Assembly (NCBI GenBank): GCA_024195585.1
Contig: SWBL01000068.1
Span: 62,001 to 126,000 of the forward strand
Length of the DNA: 64,000 nucleotides
Reading direction: 5' to 3'
Origin: Aureobasidium sp. EXF-3400
Lineage: Eukaryota > Ascomycota > Dothideomycetes > Dothideales > Saccotheciaceae
Of this stretch, positions 20,501-30,398 are shown piece by piece. Numbering within the stretch: the first letter of the stretch is position 1; each line of letters starts with the position of its first letter. The notes below the pieces were generated by a model. That model had not been told where the DNA came from. It did no database searches and saw nothing but the letters and a program-made list of their open reading frames with translations. The translations under genes were made by a program, and so were the position numbers.

Positions 20501-22141
20501 CTGGCGTGAACGTCTATCCTTGGCTCCTCGCATTCCTTGTCTTGATCATTGCAGAGTGTGTGGGCTTCATGATCTCGCAGATCTTCATGCTTGTCATTAC
20601 CTACACTGCTGGTATGAACTCATGCTTTCTTCGGGAGGGTCAAATGCTAACAACTCCAAAGGCAAAGGCATGTTCAAAGACATCATGACAAAAGTCAGCC
20701 ATACCACATTCCACTACTATGATGTAGTGCCGATAGGGCGTTTGATGAACAGGCTCACATCTGATGTGGGTACCATCGATGGCAATATTTCGAACCAATT
20801 CCTGGTTGTAGCCTGGCAGGCGATCGCTTGGATGACATCAATAGCTGTGATTGCAGGTGTCACACCACTGTTCCTTGTCTTTTCTTTCGTACTGACCCTA
20901 GCGTTCATCTTCATTTTCATGCAGTTTCTGCCTGTCAGTCAAAGCTTGAGACGCCTTGAGATGGTATCTTTGAGCCCACTCATGTCAAATTTCGGCGCTC
21001 TCTTGAATGGTCTAACGACGGTTCGAGCCTTCTGTGCTCAATCTCAATTCCAGGACGGCGTGGTTGCTGTGACAGATGCCTTTCAAGGCATGGACCATTT
21101 CTACTGGTAAGTGGCTGGATGCAGGATAATGAAAGCTTGGCTAACTTTTATATCAGGTCTCTGCAGGCATGGCTGATGTACAGGTTTGACATCTTGTCGG
21201 CATTCTCAACCTTCATCATGACTTTGCTGGCCATCAACTCTGGCCTGTCGCCTGGATTGACCGCCTTTGTCCTGGCATCTGCCAGCAGATTTGTGGTGGC
21301 AACTCATGCGTTATGCAAACAATACGGTCAGCTACAGTTGAACTTTGTCTCTGTGGAGCGTGTGGTTGAGCTGCTTCATCTTGAGCAAGAAGATGCTGGC
21401 GAGATTGAGCCACCCGCGTATTGGCCCTCATACAATGATGACATAGTCTTCGAGGATGTGACCATCAGATACGCTCCACACCTCGACCCTGCGCTGTCGA
21501 ATGTATCCTTCACCCTGAAAGGAGGTTCCAACACTGCAGTCATTGGGCGAACCGGTTCTGGCAAAAGCACACTCGCATTATCACTCCTTGCAACCATGAC
21601 GCCAGAATCGGGGCGCATTCTCATCGGCGGCATTGATATTGCAAAAGTCAACAAGCAAGCTCTGCGCAATCGTATCACCTTCCTTGCTCAAGATCCTGTA
21701 TTGTTCCCAGGCTCGTTGCGGCACAATCTTGATCCTACAGAACAACACACAGATGAAGAGTGCGAGGTTGTGATTGCCCGTGTCTGTGGCAGCTACAACT
21801 GGACCTTGCAGACGCAAATCGACATAGGCGGCAAGAACCTCAGTCAAGGACAGCGACAACTAGTCGGCTTAGCACGTGCGGTGCTCAGAAGAAGTGCGAT
21901 TGTGATTATGGACGAGGCAACAGCGAGTATAGATAAAGAAACTGCTTGGGAGATTCAGAGGGTGTTGAGAGAGGAGATGGAGCAGAGCACTGTGGTCACT
22001 ATCGCACATCGACCCTCTGCTGTGCGAGGTGCGAATTACTGTCTTGCATTGGGCAATGGCAGAATTATCGAGAAGGGGACGCCGGAGGAGGTTGATGTGG
22101 CGAACAGCACTGTGCCGGATGCCATTGAGGCGAGTTGGTAA
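17564..22141 (+). CDS. Full-length ABCC/MRP-type ABC transporter
   Basis: ATP-driven exporter of amphipathic anions, drugs or conjugates, plasma or vacuolar membrane. Five exons: 17564-18778, 18832-20328, 20383-20611, 20662-21106, 21157-22141, total 1456 residues. Order: N-terminal helices (about 30-150), LWQWMTVSWMSPLIS entering TMD1, NBD1 with Walker A GQVAAGKS (about 644), signature LSGGQ (about 733) and Walker B LLLLDDP (about 754), linker, TMD2, NBD2 with GRTGSGKS (about 1259), LSQGQ (about 1357) and IVIMDEA (about 1377). NBD1 has Asp where the catalytic Glu normally follows Walker B, while NBD2 keeps Glu; this one-site asymmetry is usual for ABCC proteins. Within TMD1 a charged, disordered insert of about 70 residues (EKENDEDMNGE...) interrupts the helices. 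Intron 1 has a weaker GTCAGT donor but keeps the expected VSQRFWEFQ. Confidence 0.92.
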
Positions 22142-22736
22142 TTAGATAGAGATGCTAGACAAGAAGGTTGGTTTACTCAATCATATGACAATGGTTTCTC
22201 CCCTACGAGTGACTTTCTAACTCTCAACAATTTTGAGATGAGCACATAATGCCGTGAATTTACTTGTTACTGCACGCATATACAGACATCAAGCTAGCAA
22301 AACATATACCAGTTGATTCCGTCAAAGAAAATCAGCTTCACCCAGCATAACGGTAAAGGTAGGTTAGACGGTAAAATAATCTGATTTCTAGTGAAATGAA
22401 CGAAGCAGGGTGATGGTTGTCGCGACTTCCAGTTTGAGCACAAATTGAGCGTCGCGCGGGCAAAAACGACAGGGTTCGCGACGAGCTTGGCGCGTCAGAT
22501 GTCGATCTCCCGATGAGTGACTGCAGGCAGGCGATACTTTTTTTACTCCATCTTGTGTCGCAAACCGAAACAAATCGAGGCTGCTGTGCTTGGTAATCTG
22601 AGTGAAGGCAGAGGACACTGTCACTTCACAGGGCTTTCTGGATTCATCGACCTTACAAAGACTGGTGTCAAAAAAAGACAAGGAGACGGTCGTCAGCTCG
22701 GCAACAACTTGGACAAAAGCCGACTTCCTGCCACAC
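22142..22736. promoter_or_regulatory. Intergenic region and RING gene promoter
   Basis: Terminator of the ABC transporter and upstream region of the RING gene, both on the plus strand. Frames in 22388-22840 on either strand are not protein-like. No TATA box stands out. Confidence 0.45.
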
Positions 22737-24639
22737 ATGCCAACTCTCAAGCGCGACCGTGAAGCCATGGACGACGAAGGTGCAAGAAAAAAGATCAAGA
22801 CCTCTCCCGTCGATGAAGCACACACAATCCACCCCATCATGGATTTGACCGCCGACGAACCACAAACGAGACCTGGAGCCCCGGTCCCTCCTTCACAAGA
22901 GCTTCAAGTATGAACCCGCTTCACTTGTCTTAAGCGAACCCATACTAACACATCCTTCGCAAAAAAAGTCTCTAAAAACACTCCAAGGCGACTTTGACGA
23001 CATCCGCCAACTCGTGACCTGTAAAATCTGCGAACGCCTACTCTACGAACCCTACGTAATCTCCTGCGGCCACACGTACTGCTACAGCTGTTTATGCACC
23101 TGGTTCGGCACCACCAAGAAAAAAACATGTCCAAATTGTCGAGAAGTCATCACACAACCACCTGCTCCTTCCTACGTTATCAGAGAAATGATCAACATCT
23201 TTATACGCAGTCATAATTTGTTGCCTGATGGTGAGGCTATCGAGCAACACCAACAATGGGCGTTTGAAGAGGCAGAGTTGGTGAAGAATGATAAGAGCAA
23301 TGGTGATCCCAAGACTGGAGGACTGTTCAAGGGCATCTTTCGCCCGCGTCGTGCGAGATTGCTGCCGAATCATGATCCTGTCGATCATGTGGATAGGTGT
23401 CCAAGGTGCAATTGGGAAATTGAGGATGGCATGTGCCAGAACTGCGGTGTACTCATGGATAGCTGGAGTGACGACAGCGACATCAGCACGACAGACCTCT
23501 CAGATTCTTTGCATGCAGAAAGCATAGAAGACGATTTTGAAGAGGACGATATCGACGCTGATCCTGGGTTTGGAGAACTCGATGGAGACTTTGACCCAGA
23601 ATATGATATCGAGATTGATCCTCAAGCTTATGATGCATGGCTAGACCGGCAGGGAATACTGGACTACTCGGACCACTCGCCCACGCGATCTCGAGGAGCT
23701 GCTGAGCGCGCAGACATGCTACGCCAAATGGTGCGAGAAAGAGGGAGAACCGCAGCTGCCAATGCTTTCCGTCGCGCCATACATGATCCTGCTCTCCTGG
23801 ATGAAGAAGCCGAAGATGATCTGATGGGTTACGAGCACGATGAAGAAGACGTGGACGAAGACGATGATGAAGACGAAGACGCAGGCTCAATTGACGATTT
23901 TTTGGACGACAGAGATGTCAACGACATCACTGCCTACACCATCAGCTCGCAAACAGAAGATCCCACACCAGCACGCCAACGCCAACACCACCATCACCAT
24001 TCCCACAACCACAGCGAAGCAGAAAACTCAAGTTCAGAATCAGATTCCGACTCCGATTCGGATGGCGTGCGCCATAACCCCCACTTCCGCCGTCCTCAGA
24101 TACCCGTGTATACAATCCCTTCAGACGACGAAGAGTCAGTCGCACCATCCACCCGCCGTCGCGCCATTCGCGTAATCGATAGCGATGAATCCCCCAGTTC
24201 CGAATCCGACTCCGAAGACGAAGACGATGAAGCCCCCAGACCCCTTTCCACACGCACCCAATTTCCCGCCTCCCGCCGCTCCAACCCTCCCGTGCTAGTC
24301 AACCGCAGACAAGCCCGTCCGATCCGCGTTCTGGACAGCGAAGACGATGACGAGGAAGTAAGCAATTCCTCTGCCACTTCCTCCTCCTCCTCCGACGAAA
24401 ACTCTCTCCACGACGCAGAAAACGAAGATGCAGAAATCCATTACAACAACTACAGCGATGACATTGAAGCAGCACAAGGAGGAGCAGAGGAAGTTGGATT
24501 TTCTCCCATGCAAGGGGATAGTGCAAGTGAAGACGAAGGTGACCAAAATGCCGTAAACTATTTTAACGTTTATGGTGAGGAGGGAGATGGAAGTAGTGAG
24601 GATGATGAGGATGAGGATGAGGATGAGGATGATTATTGA
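22737..24639 (+). CDS. RING-finger protein with zinc ribbon and long acidic tail (putative E3 ubiquitin ligase)
   Basis: Exons 22737-22907 and 22969-24639 give 613 residues. A C3HC4 RING spans about residues 75-115: CKIC, CGHTYCYSC, CPNCR. About 85 residues later a zinc-ribbon-like pair follows, CPRC...CQNC. The rest is very acidic with Ser runs and several copies of the pattern R(R/P)IRVxDS(D/E) (AIRVIDSDE, PIRVLDSED), plus a His-rich run, ending in DEDEDEDEDDY. The start is the first ATG in the open frame, near a KRDRE basic patch. Nuclear localisation is likely. The RING predicts E2 binding; substrate unknown. The repeated RVxDSD element could be a binding motif, for instance for SUMO or a histone factor, which is inference. 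Confidence 0.82.
24601..24633 (+). repeat. GATGAG hexanucleotide repeat in the RING gene
   Basis: Four exact GATGAG units flanked by GAT encode the terminal Asp-Glu alternation of the RING protein. It can change length without a frameshift. Confidence 0.8.
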
Positions 24640-24984
24640 TGTGTTTTTTTGTTTTTGTTTCTTTCTCTTCTTCTACAAAGATACCCCAGCCCTCTTTTTT
24701 TTTTATAGGTCAACAAAGAATGTTTTTTGCCTTTCTTTTTGCTTGCAACAAGTATCTTATGATTTTCCGCTGTTGTGGTCTGATCATTTCGAGTATCCTT
24801 TTGCCAACTTTACGAAAAGTTCTGCAATAAAAGGCAGTGATATCAAATCATCACAAGTTACTTGGTAGATAGCAAACGATGGAAAACCAGACGAAAAATA
24901 GCATCAAATAATTTTCTTCCCTGCTTCCGCCAACCCCCCAGAGTCCGACCAAACTACCTCCCTTTCCCTCTTCCCCCTCCAAAA
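24640..24984. other. Intergenic region between convergent RING and IRE1 genes
   Basis: Contains T-rich tracts (24643-24720) and C/T-rich stretches near 24940-24985, as expected for facing 3' untranslated regions. No gene seen. Confidence 0.5.
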
Positions 24985-27900
24985 TCACTCCTGATTCTCA
25001 ACACTATAATAACTCCTAAACCTCGCATTAGTCTCCACCCTACAATCCTTGATCGCCCAAAAACAAGCCATAAGCAAAGTCGGGAACCTAGTAGTAAAAT
25101 ACTGCAAATAGCCTTCCGGCAACGAGCCCACTCGTTTCTTGACATCGGCACTCATATCCTCGTAGTGGTTTTTCTTGTTGCGGAGTGCGCGCAGCAGATC
25201 CAGCATTTTGGTGCCGTTGTATTTGCGTTGCTTGCCGAGTGTGTCTAGGAACTGTCGGTCGAGTTTGCGTTGCCAGTCTTTGTCTTTGGAGGTGGAAATG
25301 ACCATGTCCGAGTAGGATTCGAGGTAGCAGAGGTGGGGCGAGGGTGGGTCGCGGGGTTCGTGCTCGAAGTGGTCAGAGACGTCGCAGAGGAAATCGAGGC
25401 GTTTCTTGGGTGACCAGAAGAAGGGGTGGCAGAGGACTTGTTGGGCGGATGGGCGGTCTTCGGGGTTGTGCGCCAGCATTGCGGTGATCAGCTGGCGGGG
25501 CTCTTCGCTGTCGGAGCCCAGATCGAGCTTGTGCATGTTTTGAAGGTTGTTCTTTTTGATGTTGAGTTCACGCATTTGCATCCAACCTTCCTTGTCGTCG
25601 TAAGGGTGATCACCTCCAGTCAATACCCAGAAGAAAAGACATCCTAGGGAGAAGATATCCGCTGCTCGCTTGACACCTCCCATAGTTCCACCAGAAGAGC
25701 TTTCACTAGTGCCGGGATGTGAGATGTTGCTGTGACCATTGTTGGAGGCCGTGTCCTTGGGTTGCGAAATAAGCTCTGGAGCCTTCCATCCGCAGGTACC
25801 AGCATTGCTTGTAGGGTCGATCAGAGTACTGACATTCTCGGGAAGGGTCTTACACAAGCCAAAGTCTGAGATGACCAGACGAAGTTCGTTGGGCTTGTTC
25901 GGTTTGGGGAAGGCGATGAGGATATTCTGAGGCTTGATATCGCGATGGATGATACGAAGATCGTGAAGATGATAGAGTCCTTTGGCAAGCTGATAGAGTG
26001 TGCCACGAACATCACGTTGAACAGCTGAAGCCAGAGATTGAAGTTGCTGATAGCGGGCTTCATCGCGAACATCCGGAAGGTTGAACAAATCCCACAAGCT
26101 TGCTTGGCAGAGTTCAACGGCGATATACAGGAAATGCTGATCCTTCTGTTGACAGTAATAACGAATGACGTTCTTGTCATGGTCACTTTGCTGGAGGAAC
26201 GAAACTTCCTGCGATGCCAATTCGTAGTACTGCGAAAGCATACGCTTGACTGCCACAGCACGACCTTCGAACTTGCCCTCAAACACACAAGTTCCTGCAC
26301 TTCCGTGTCCAATGATGCGATCCGTGTCAATAGTGAGGTTGTTGATCTGAATCTTGCCAGACACGTTGGGGCTCTCGGATGCGTCGACACTGATGACATC
26401 CATGCCATCAATCTTGGAAAGAGGCTTTGGAACAGGTGTGGCGAGAGCACCGTTGCTTTCCTTGTCACTGTTGCTCTGGCTGTTGGCACGACGACGCTGT
26501 TGCGCCTCAAGGAGTTCCTTCTTCTCTTTTGCTTTTCTGCCTCCTCTGACACCACGAGTCGCCTTCTTCTTTGGCTTGACGGGCGTTTGCTCCTCAGCGG
26601 GTTTGTCTGCTTCGGCTGGAGCTGGGGTCGAAGCACGGGTGGGCGAGTCGACTTTGACCTCAACTGGCACTTCTGGAGAAGGAATCGGTTCCTTTGCATT
26701 TCCTTGTTCCCCTTGCGGGAAAATGGTCTCTTCTGCAGGTTCAGGGAAGCGGACCTTACGATCAACAATTTCGCTTGGAGTAAGGTCATCATCCTTGCTC
26801 AGAGTAACCTCGCTGGGCTCAGAAGTGACAGAGACGGGCGCCTCCTTCATCGTGACAGGAGCAGAAGATTGGCGTTTTATGACTTTCTGTACGTCAACCC
26901 ATCTGGATACAATGGCGAATAGTCCAACCAAAGCAAGCAAGCCCACAATACCCGATGATGATATACCAGCCCAAGGGTTAGATGTGTTGGGTAGCATGAC
27001 TTGAGCGTTATCGGTGTTATAGGCATTTGGAGATCCTACGAGTGACTGGTCGGGTCCACCAATGGTGAGGATCTCGCTTTGTTCCTGACTCATCGGATGG
27101 AGAGGGTGTATGCCAACCAGGTTTGCTCTTTGCTTGGCTGGATTGAAAGTGCCCACAGGAAGAGCGAATCCTTGAGTGTAGCATACGGCGTTGGAAGCTC
27201 CATCAGTGACAGTGGGGTATCTGAGCTCTGACATGGCATACCAACTGCCGGATTCGGTGCAGTTGACGAAGATTTTGTCTTGCTCAATTGTGTCATCTCC
27301 AGCAGGACCGATGGGCTGTGGCAGAATGACAAGCGAAGCATCTAGGATTTCTTCATCAAGTGGTCTGACGACATCATAGACACGAGCCACCGGCGACGAG
27401 AACTTCTGCTTGTACAAGATAGAGTTGCCAAAACGGTTGGTTTCTCTGTAATCAACAGCGACCACGCTACCATCATGTTGAGTGTATATGTACTTGCTGT
27501 CCATGGTCGAGGCGTACTGATTGTGTAGGTCTTTGTCGCGGTTGTTGGGTCCCCATTCGAAATAACGGATGGTGCAGATGGGTTGACCGGTCAGTTTGTC
27601 TGCAATGGAGACGGTGTATTCTGTTCTGCCCAAGGTAAGAGTGCCAATCGTCTCGCATTCATTGTCTTCGAGTGACCCCAGGCCATCGACTCGGCGGCAG
27701 TTCTGATCGTTGGAGAAAGTCGACGCGCCGGAGCTGAACATTTTAAGAATTCTTCCATTAGATGCGTCGACAGTATACAGTGTATTCTTCTTGTCGGCGG
27801 TATATACTACCGGCGGATCTTCACCAGCGTATGGAGACAATTCTTCAACGAGCTGCTTAACAGACAAGCCGAGTTTCTGCATGCCAGTCTGTGGTTCAGA

Positions 27901-28452
27901 AGAGTAGACGTAGAGGCTTCCATCCTGAGAAGGTTCAACGATCCAGATGAGGCTGGTCTCAGGCTGGGCCTCTGGATCCGAGTCGTTGTGGTGGTAAACA
28001 GTCTCGATCATGGGCTTGTCGGCCTCGATCTCCCATCTGGGAGCGCCGGTTCTACGGTCTCTTGCGTGTAGTTTTCCATCAACGGTCGCCAGGAGAATGA
28101 TATCCTCGACTTGCCAATCCTGCAGAGACCGCGCCGGGTGTCGCGAAGAAAGACCACCGGACGAGGCCGATGATCGTGCAGGAGGTGCTCTGACGGCCGG
28201 GTTAGACTCGGCTGGAGCAAAAGTCGCAAGGGCGCGCTCAATTGAAGGGTCGATTGCGGTGTCTTTTAAGTGTTTGTGGGTGGATCTCAGTTCTGGCGGA
28301 GAGCGCGCATTACCGAGGGAAGGGCGTTTGCGGATGTTGTTGGCATTGTCGGCGGACTGCTGCTGCTGAGCAGTGGCTATGAGGGGCAGCCATACAAAGA
28401 TGCAAAAGAGGGCTTCGCCGAGACTCAGTGCTGGAGGTCTTCGACGAGGCAT
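24985..28452 (-). CDS. ire1: IRE1 unfolded-protein-response sensor kinase/endoribonuclease
   Basis: ER-membrane sensor that on ER stress oligomerises, trans-phosphorylates and cuts the HAC1/hacA mRNA intron. Single exon, 1155 residues. Signal peptide about 1-28 (LFCIFVWLPLIATAQ), PQQ-like luminal domain from about 110 with DGKLHARDRRTGAPRWEIEA, membrane helix about 490-510 (GIVGLLALVGLFAIVSRW), a Lys/Glu-rich linker, then the kinase: GHGSAGTCVFEG (about 714), AVKRML, HRDIKPQNIL (about 836) and SDFGLCKTL (about 864). The C-terminal RNase (KEN) domain includes RNKKNHY (about 1091), which keeps the Arg, Asn and second His of the catalytic loop known from yeast and human Ire1. Length fits fungal Ire1. 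An ATG-initiated minus-strand frame lies in its leader (see findings). Confidence 0.97.
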   Translation of the reverse strand: MPRRRPPALSLGEALFCIFVWLPLIATAQQQQSADNANNIRKRPSLGNARSPPELRSTHKHLKDTAIDPSIERALATFAPAESNPAVRAPPARSSASSGGLSSRHPARSLQDWQVEDIILLATVDGKLHARDRRTGAPRWEIEADKPMIETVYHHNDSDPEAQPETSLIWIVEPSQDGSLYVYSSEPQTGMQKLGLSVKQLVEELSPYAGEDPPVVYTADKKNTLYTVDASNGRILKMFSSGASTFSNDQNCRRVDGLGSLEDNECETIGTLTLGRTEYTVSIADKLTGQPICTIRYFEWGPNNRDKDLHNQYASTMDSKYIYTQHDGSVVAVDYRETNRFGNSILYKQKFSSPVARVYDVVRPLDEEILDASLVILPQPIGPAGDDTIEQDKIFVNCTESGSWYAMSELRYPTVTDGASNAVCYTQGFALPVGTFNPAKQRANLVGIHPLHPMSQEQSEILTIGGPDQSLVGSPNAYNTDNAQVMLPNTSNPWAGISSSGIVGLLALVGLFAIVSRWVDVQKVIKRQSSAPVTMKEAPVSVTSEPSEVTLSKDDDLTPSEIVDRKVRFPEPAEETIFPQGEQGNAKEPIPSPEVPVEVKVDSPTRASTPAPAEADKPAEEQTPVKPKKKATRGVRGGRKAKEKKELLEAQQRRRANSQSNSDKESNGALATPVPKPLSKIDGMDVISVDASESPNVSGKIQINNLTIDTDRIIGHGSAGTCVFEGKFEGRAVAVKRMLSQYYELASQEVSFLQQSDHDKNVIRYYCQQKDQHFLYIAVELCQASLWDLFNLPDVRDEARYQQLQSLASAVQRDVRGTLYQLAKGLYHLHDLRIIHRDIKPQNILIAFPKPNKPNELRLVISDFGLCKTLPENVSTLIDPTSNAGTCGWKAPELISQPKDTASNNGHSNISHPGTSESSSGGTMGGVKRAADIFSLGCLFFWVLTGGDHPYDDKEGWMQMRELNIKKNNLQNMHKLDLGSDSEEPRQLITAMLAHNPEDRPSAQQVLCHPFFWSPKKRLDFLCDVSDHFEHEPRDPPSPHLCYLESYSDMVISTSKDKDWQRKLDRQFLDTLGKQRKYNGTKMLDLLRALRNKKNHYEDMSADVKKRVGSLPEGYLQYFTTRFPTLLMACFWAIKDCRVETNARFRSYYSVENQE

Positions 28453-29346
28453 GATTCATGAATCAGGTTCCAGCCTTGTCGAGCATAGGTCGAGGAGGGA
28501 GATTGTGGGTTTGGGGGTCTCACTGTCTCCTAGCACCCATGAGAGATGCCAGAGAAGAGAATGAGTCGACGGTCGGATGAATGAATGATGGACGCGGTGG
28601 TGAATTTGATCAGGGGTATGCACGTCGTGTGCGTGGATGCGGCTGGTTGCTTTTTGTGGGCTGTTGTGGAGACGACGACGACTTTCGCGCGTTCCGAGTA
28701 GCGACCGTTGGGTCTTGATCGCGCGAGTGGTGGGGTTCAGCTGAAGACTGACGATGGAGGCTGGAAAGTAAAAAGATGAATGTCGTCTGTCTGCGTTGTT
28801 GATGGAAAGCGATAGAGAGAGATAATACTGTTGCTAGCAGTGATGCTGACTGTGTGGACACAAGCGAGCTGCTGCTTATTGAGAGAGGCCTCATCTGCGC
28901 AGCCTCTCCACATCTGTTCGAGACGATTCGACTGGGTCCCTTGCCGCAAACGCCAAAAAAGCCCTTGCCGAGACGACATCTCGTGTGCGTCTCACGACAC
29001 GAAGGATCAGCCCAACATTTTCCTGCCTTCTCTCTTGCTGAAGCACTCGTTGTGACCAAGGCCAATTCTGCCACTGCTTTTGATTGCCAACAGTGGTCTA
29101 GATTACTCCATCTCTCCAACCAAGACGATCCAATTATTTTTCGCATGCTCCCCGCTTCTGCTAGGCTAGCGACGGAGGACCCTTGCGGTCCGCGGATCGA
29201 GGTCGGAGTCGGGCGGAGTTTCGTTATCTTATCCAGATGATCAGTTCATCGATCAATTCCCCGCACAACCTACGGAGACCACTGCTTACCTACTGTTCTT
29301 GACTTGTCCCAGAGTCAAATAACTAGCTGATCATACTCTAGCAAAA
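28453..29346. promoter_or_regulatory. Divergent region upstream of IRE1 and the DUF427 gene
   Basis: 894 bases between divergent start codons. On the IRE1 strand an ATG at 29146 opens 178 codons ending at 28610; its Ser/Gln-rich sequence is not clearly a protein. No obvious TATA element on either side. Confidence 0.4.
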
Positions 29347-30316
29347 ATGGCTGTTCCAGGACGTGAAGTTGAGTGAGTCTTATCCTGTCGTATACCAACG
29401 ACCGTGTTTGACCACGGCTGCAACAGCTTATCTACGCTGGCCCGCCATCTCGTCCAACACGGACCCCATAAGACACTTCACACAGAGCGACGCGTGAGGA
29501 TCTTGATCAACGGCGCTTGCATTGCAGATACACTCGGCACGACAGGAGCCTTGTTCGTATGGGAGCATCCATACTATCCCCAACTCTACTTCCCCAAAAC
29601 TGCTTTGGTGGAACATGTCCAAGGCTATAACATCACCTACGAAGATCATCAAGACGTCAAGGATGCTCATGGACAGATCATTGCAAAGACACTTAAGGTC
29701 AAAGTACAGCGTAACTCAGACAACAATATGAAAGAGGTAAAAGACGGTTTCATGATCTTCAGCAACGACCTACCTGGCAAAGCAAGTCCCCTGAGCAACA
29801 TGCTCAAAGTCCACTTCAGCGCTGCAGGTGAGTGTCTACTTTACCATCTTCTCACATCGAGGCTCAAGCGTCACATCAGACCAATGGCTCGAAGAAGACA
29901 CGCCTATCTTCGTACACCCAAAAGACCCTTTCAAACGCATTGACATCTTACACTCGACGCGCGGCATAAAAGTCTCTCTCAAAGGCGCCACAATCGCAGA
30001 AAGCGACTCTTGCATGCAGCTCTACGAAACCGGTCTTCCAGTCCGCTATTACATACCATTGACCGCCATCAACAATTCCTTGTTGCGGCCTAGCAAGACA
30101 ACAACGCAGTGTCCTTACAAGGGTGAGGCTGAGTACTATGATGTAGTTGTTGATGGCCAAACCCACAAAGATATCGTGTGGTTCTATACTCGACCAACCA
30201 TCGAATGTGCTACAATTGCCGGCTTGTGCTGTTTCTACAACGAAAAAGTGGATATGATGATTAAGAACGAAAACGAGTGGCACAAGCTAGATCGAGCAAA
30301 CTCCATCTTTAGTTAA
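29347..30316 (+). CDS. DUF427 domain protein
   Basis: Three exons, 29347-29372, 29427-29827, 29880-30316, give 287 residues; both introns have GTGAGT donors. The first exon codes only MAVPGREVD. Two related halves are visible: VRILINGACIADT...YYPQLYFPKTAL, and a second half with a better DUF427 signature: LYETGLPVRYYIPLTAI, then CPYKGEAEYYDV, TRPTIECATIAGLCCFYNEK. DUF427 proteins are small beta-rich folds widespread in bacteria and fungi with no firmly known reaction. No signal peptide. Stop lies 82 bases from the converging helicase stop. Confidence 0.85.
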
Positions 30317-30398
30317 TCTCCGCACATTACATATGCAAACCCTTTTCGAGTTGTCATTCGAAAAACTACCTGATCAACAACAGCCCGTAGTCAGAAGT

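Noticed and set aside
28854..29240. 128-codon plus-strand frame upstream of the DUF427 gene
   Set aside because: No ATG-supported features, overlaps the IRE1 leader frame on the other strand and lacks protein-like composition.
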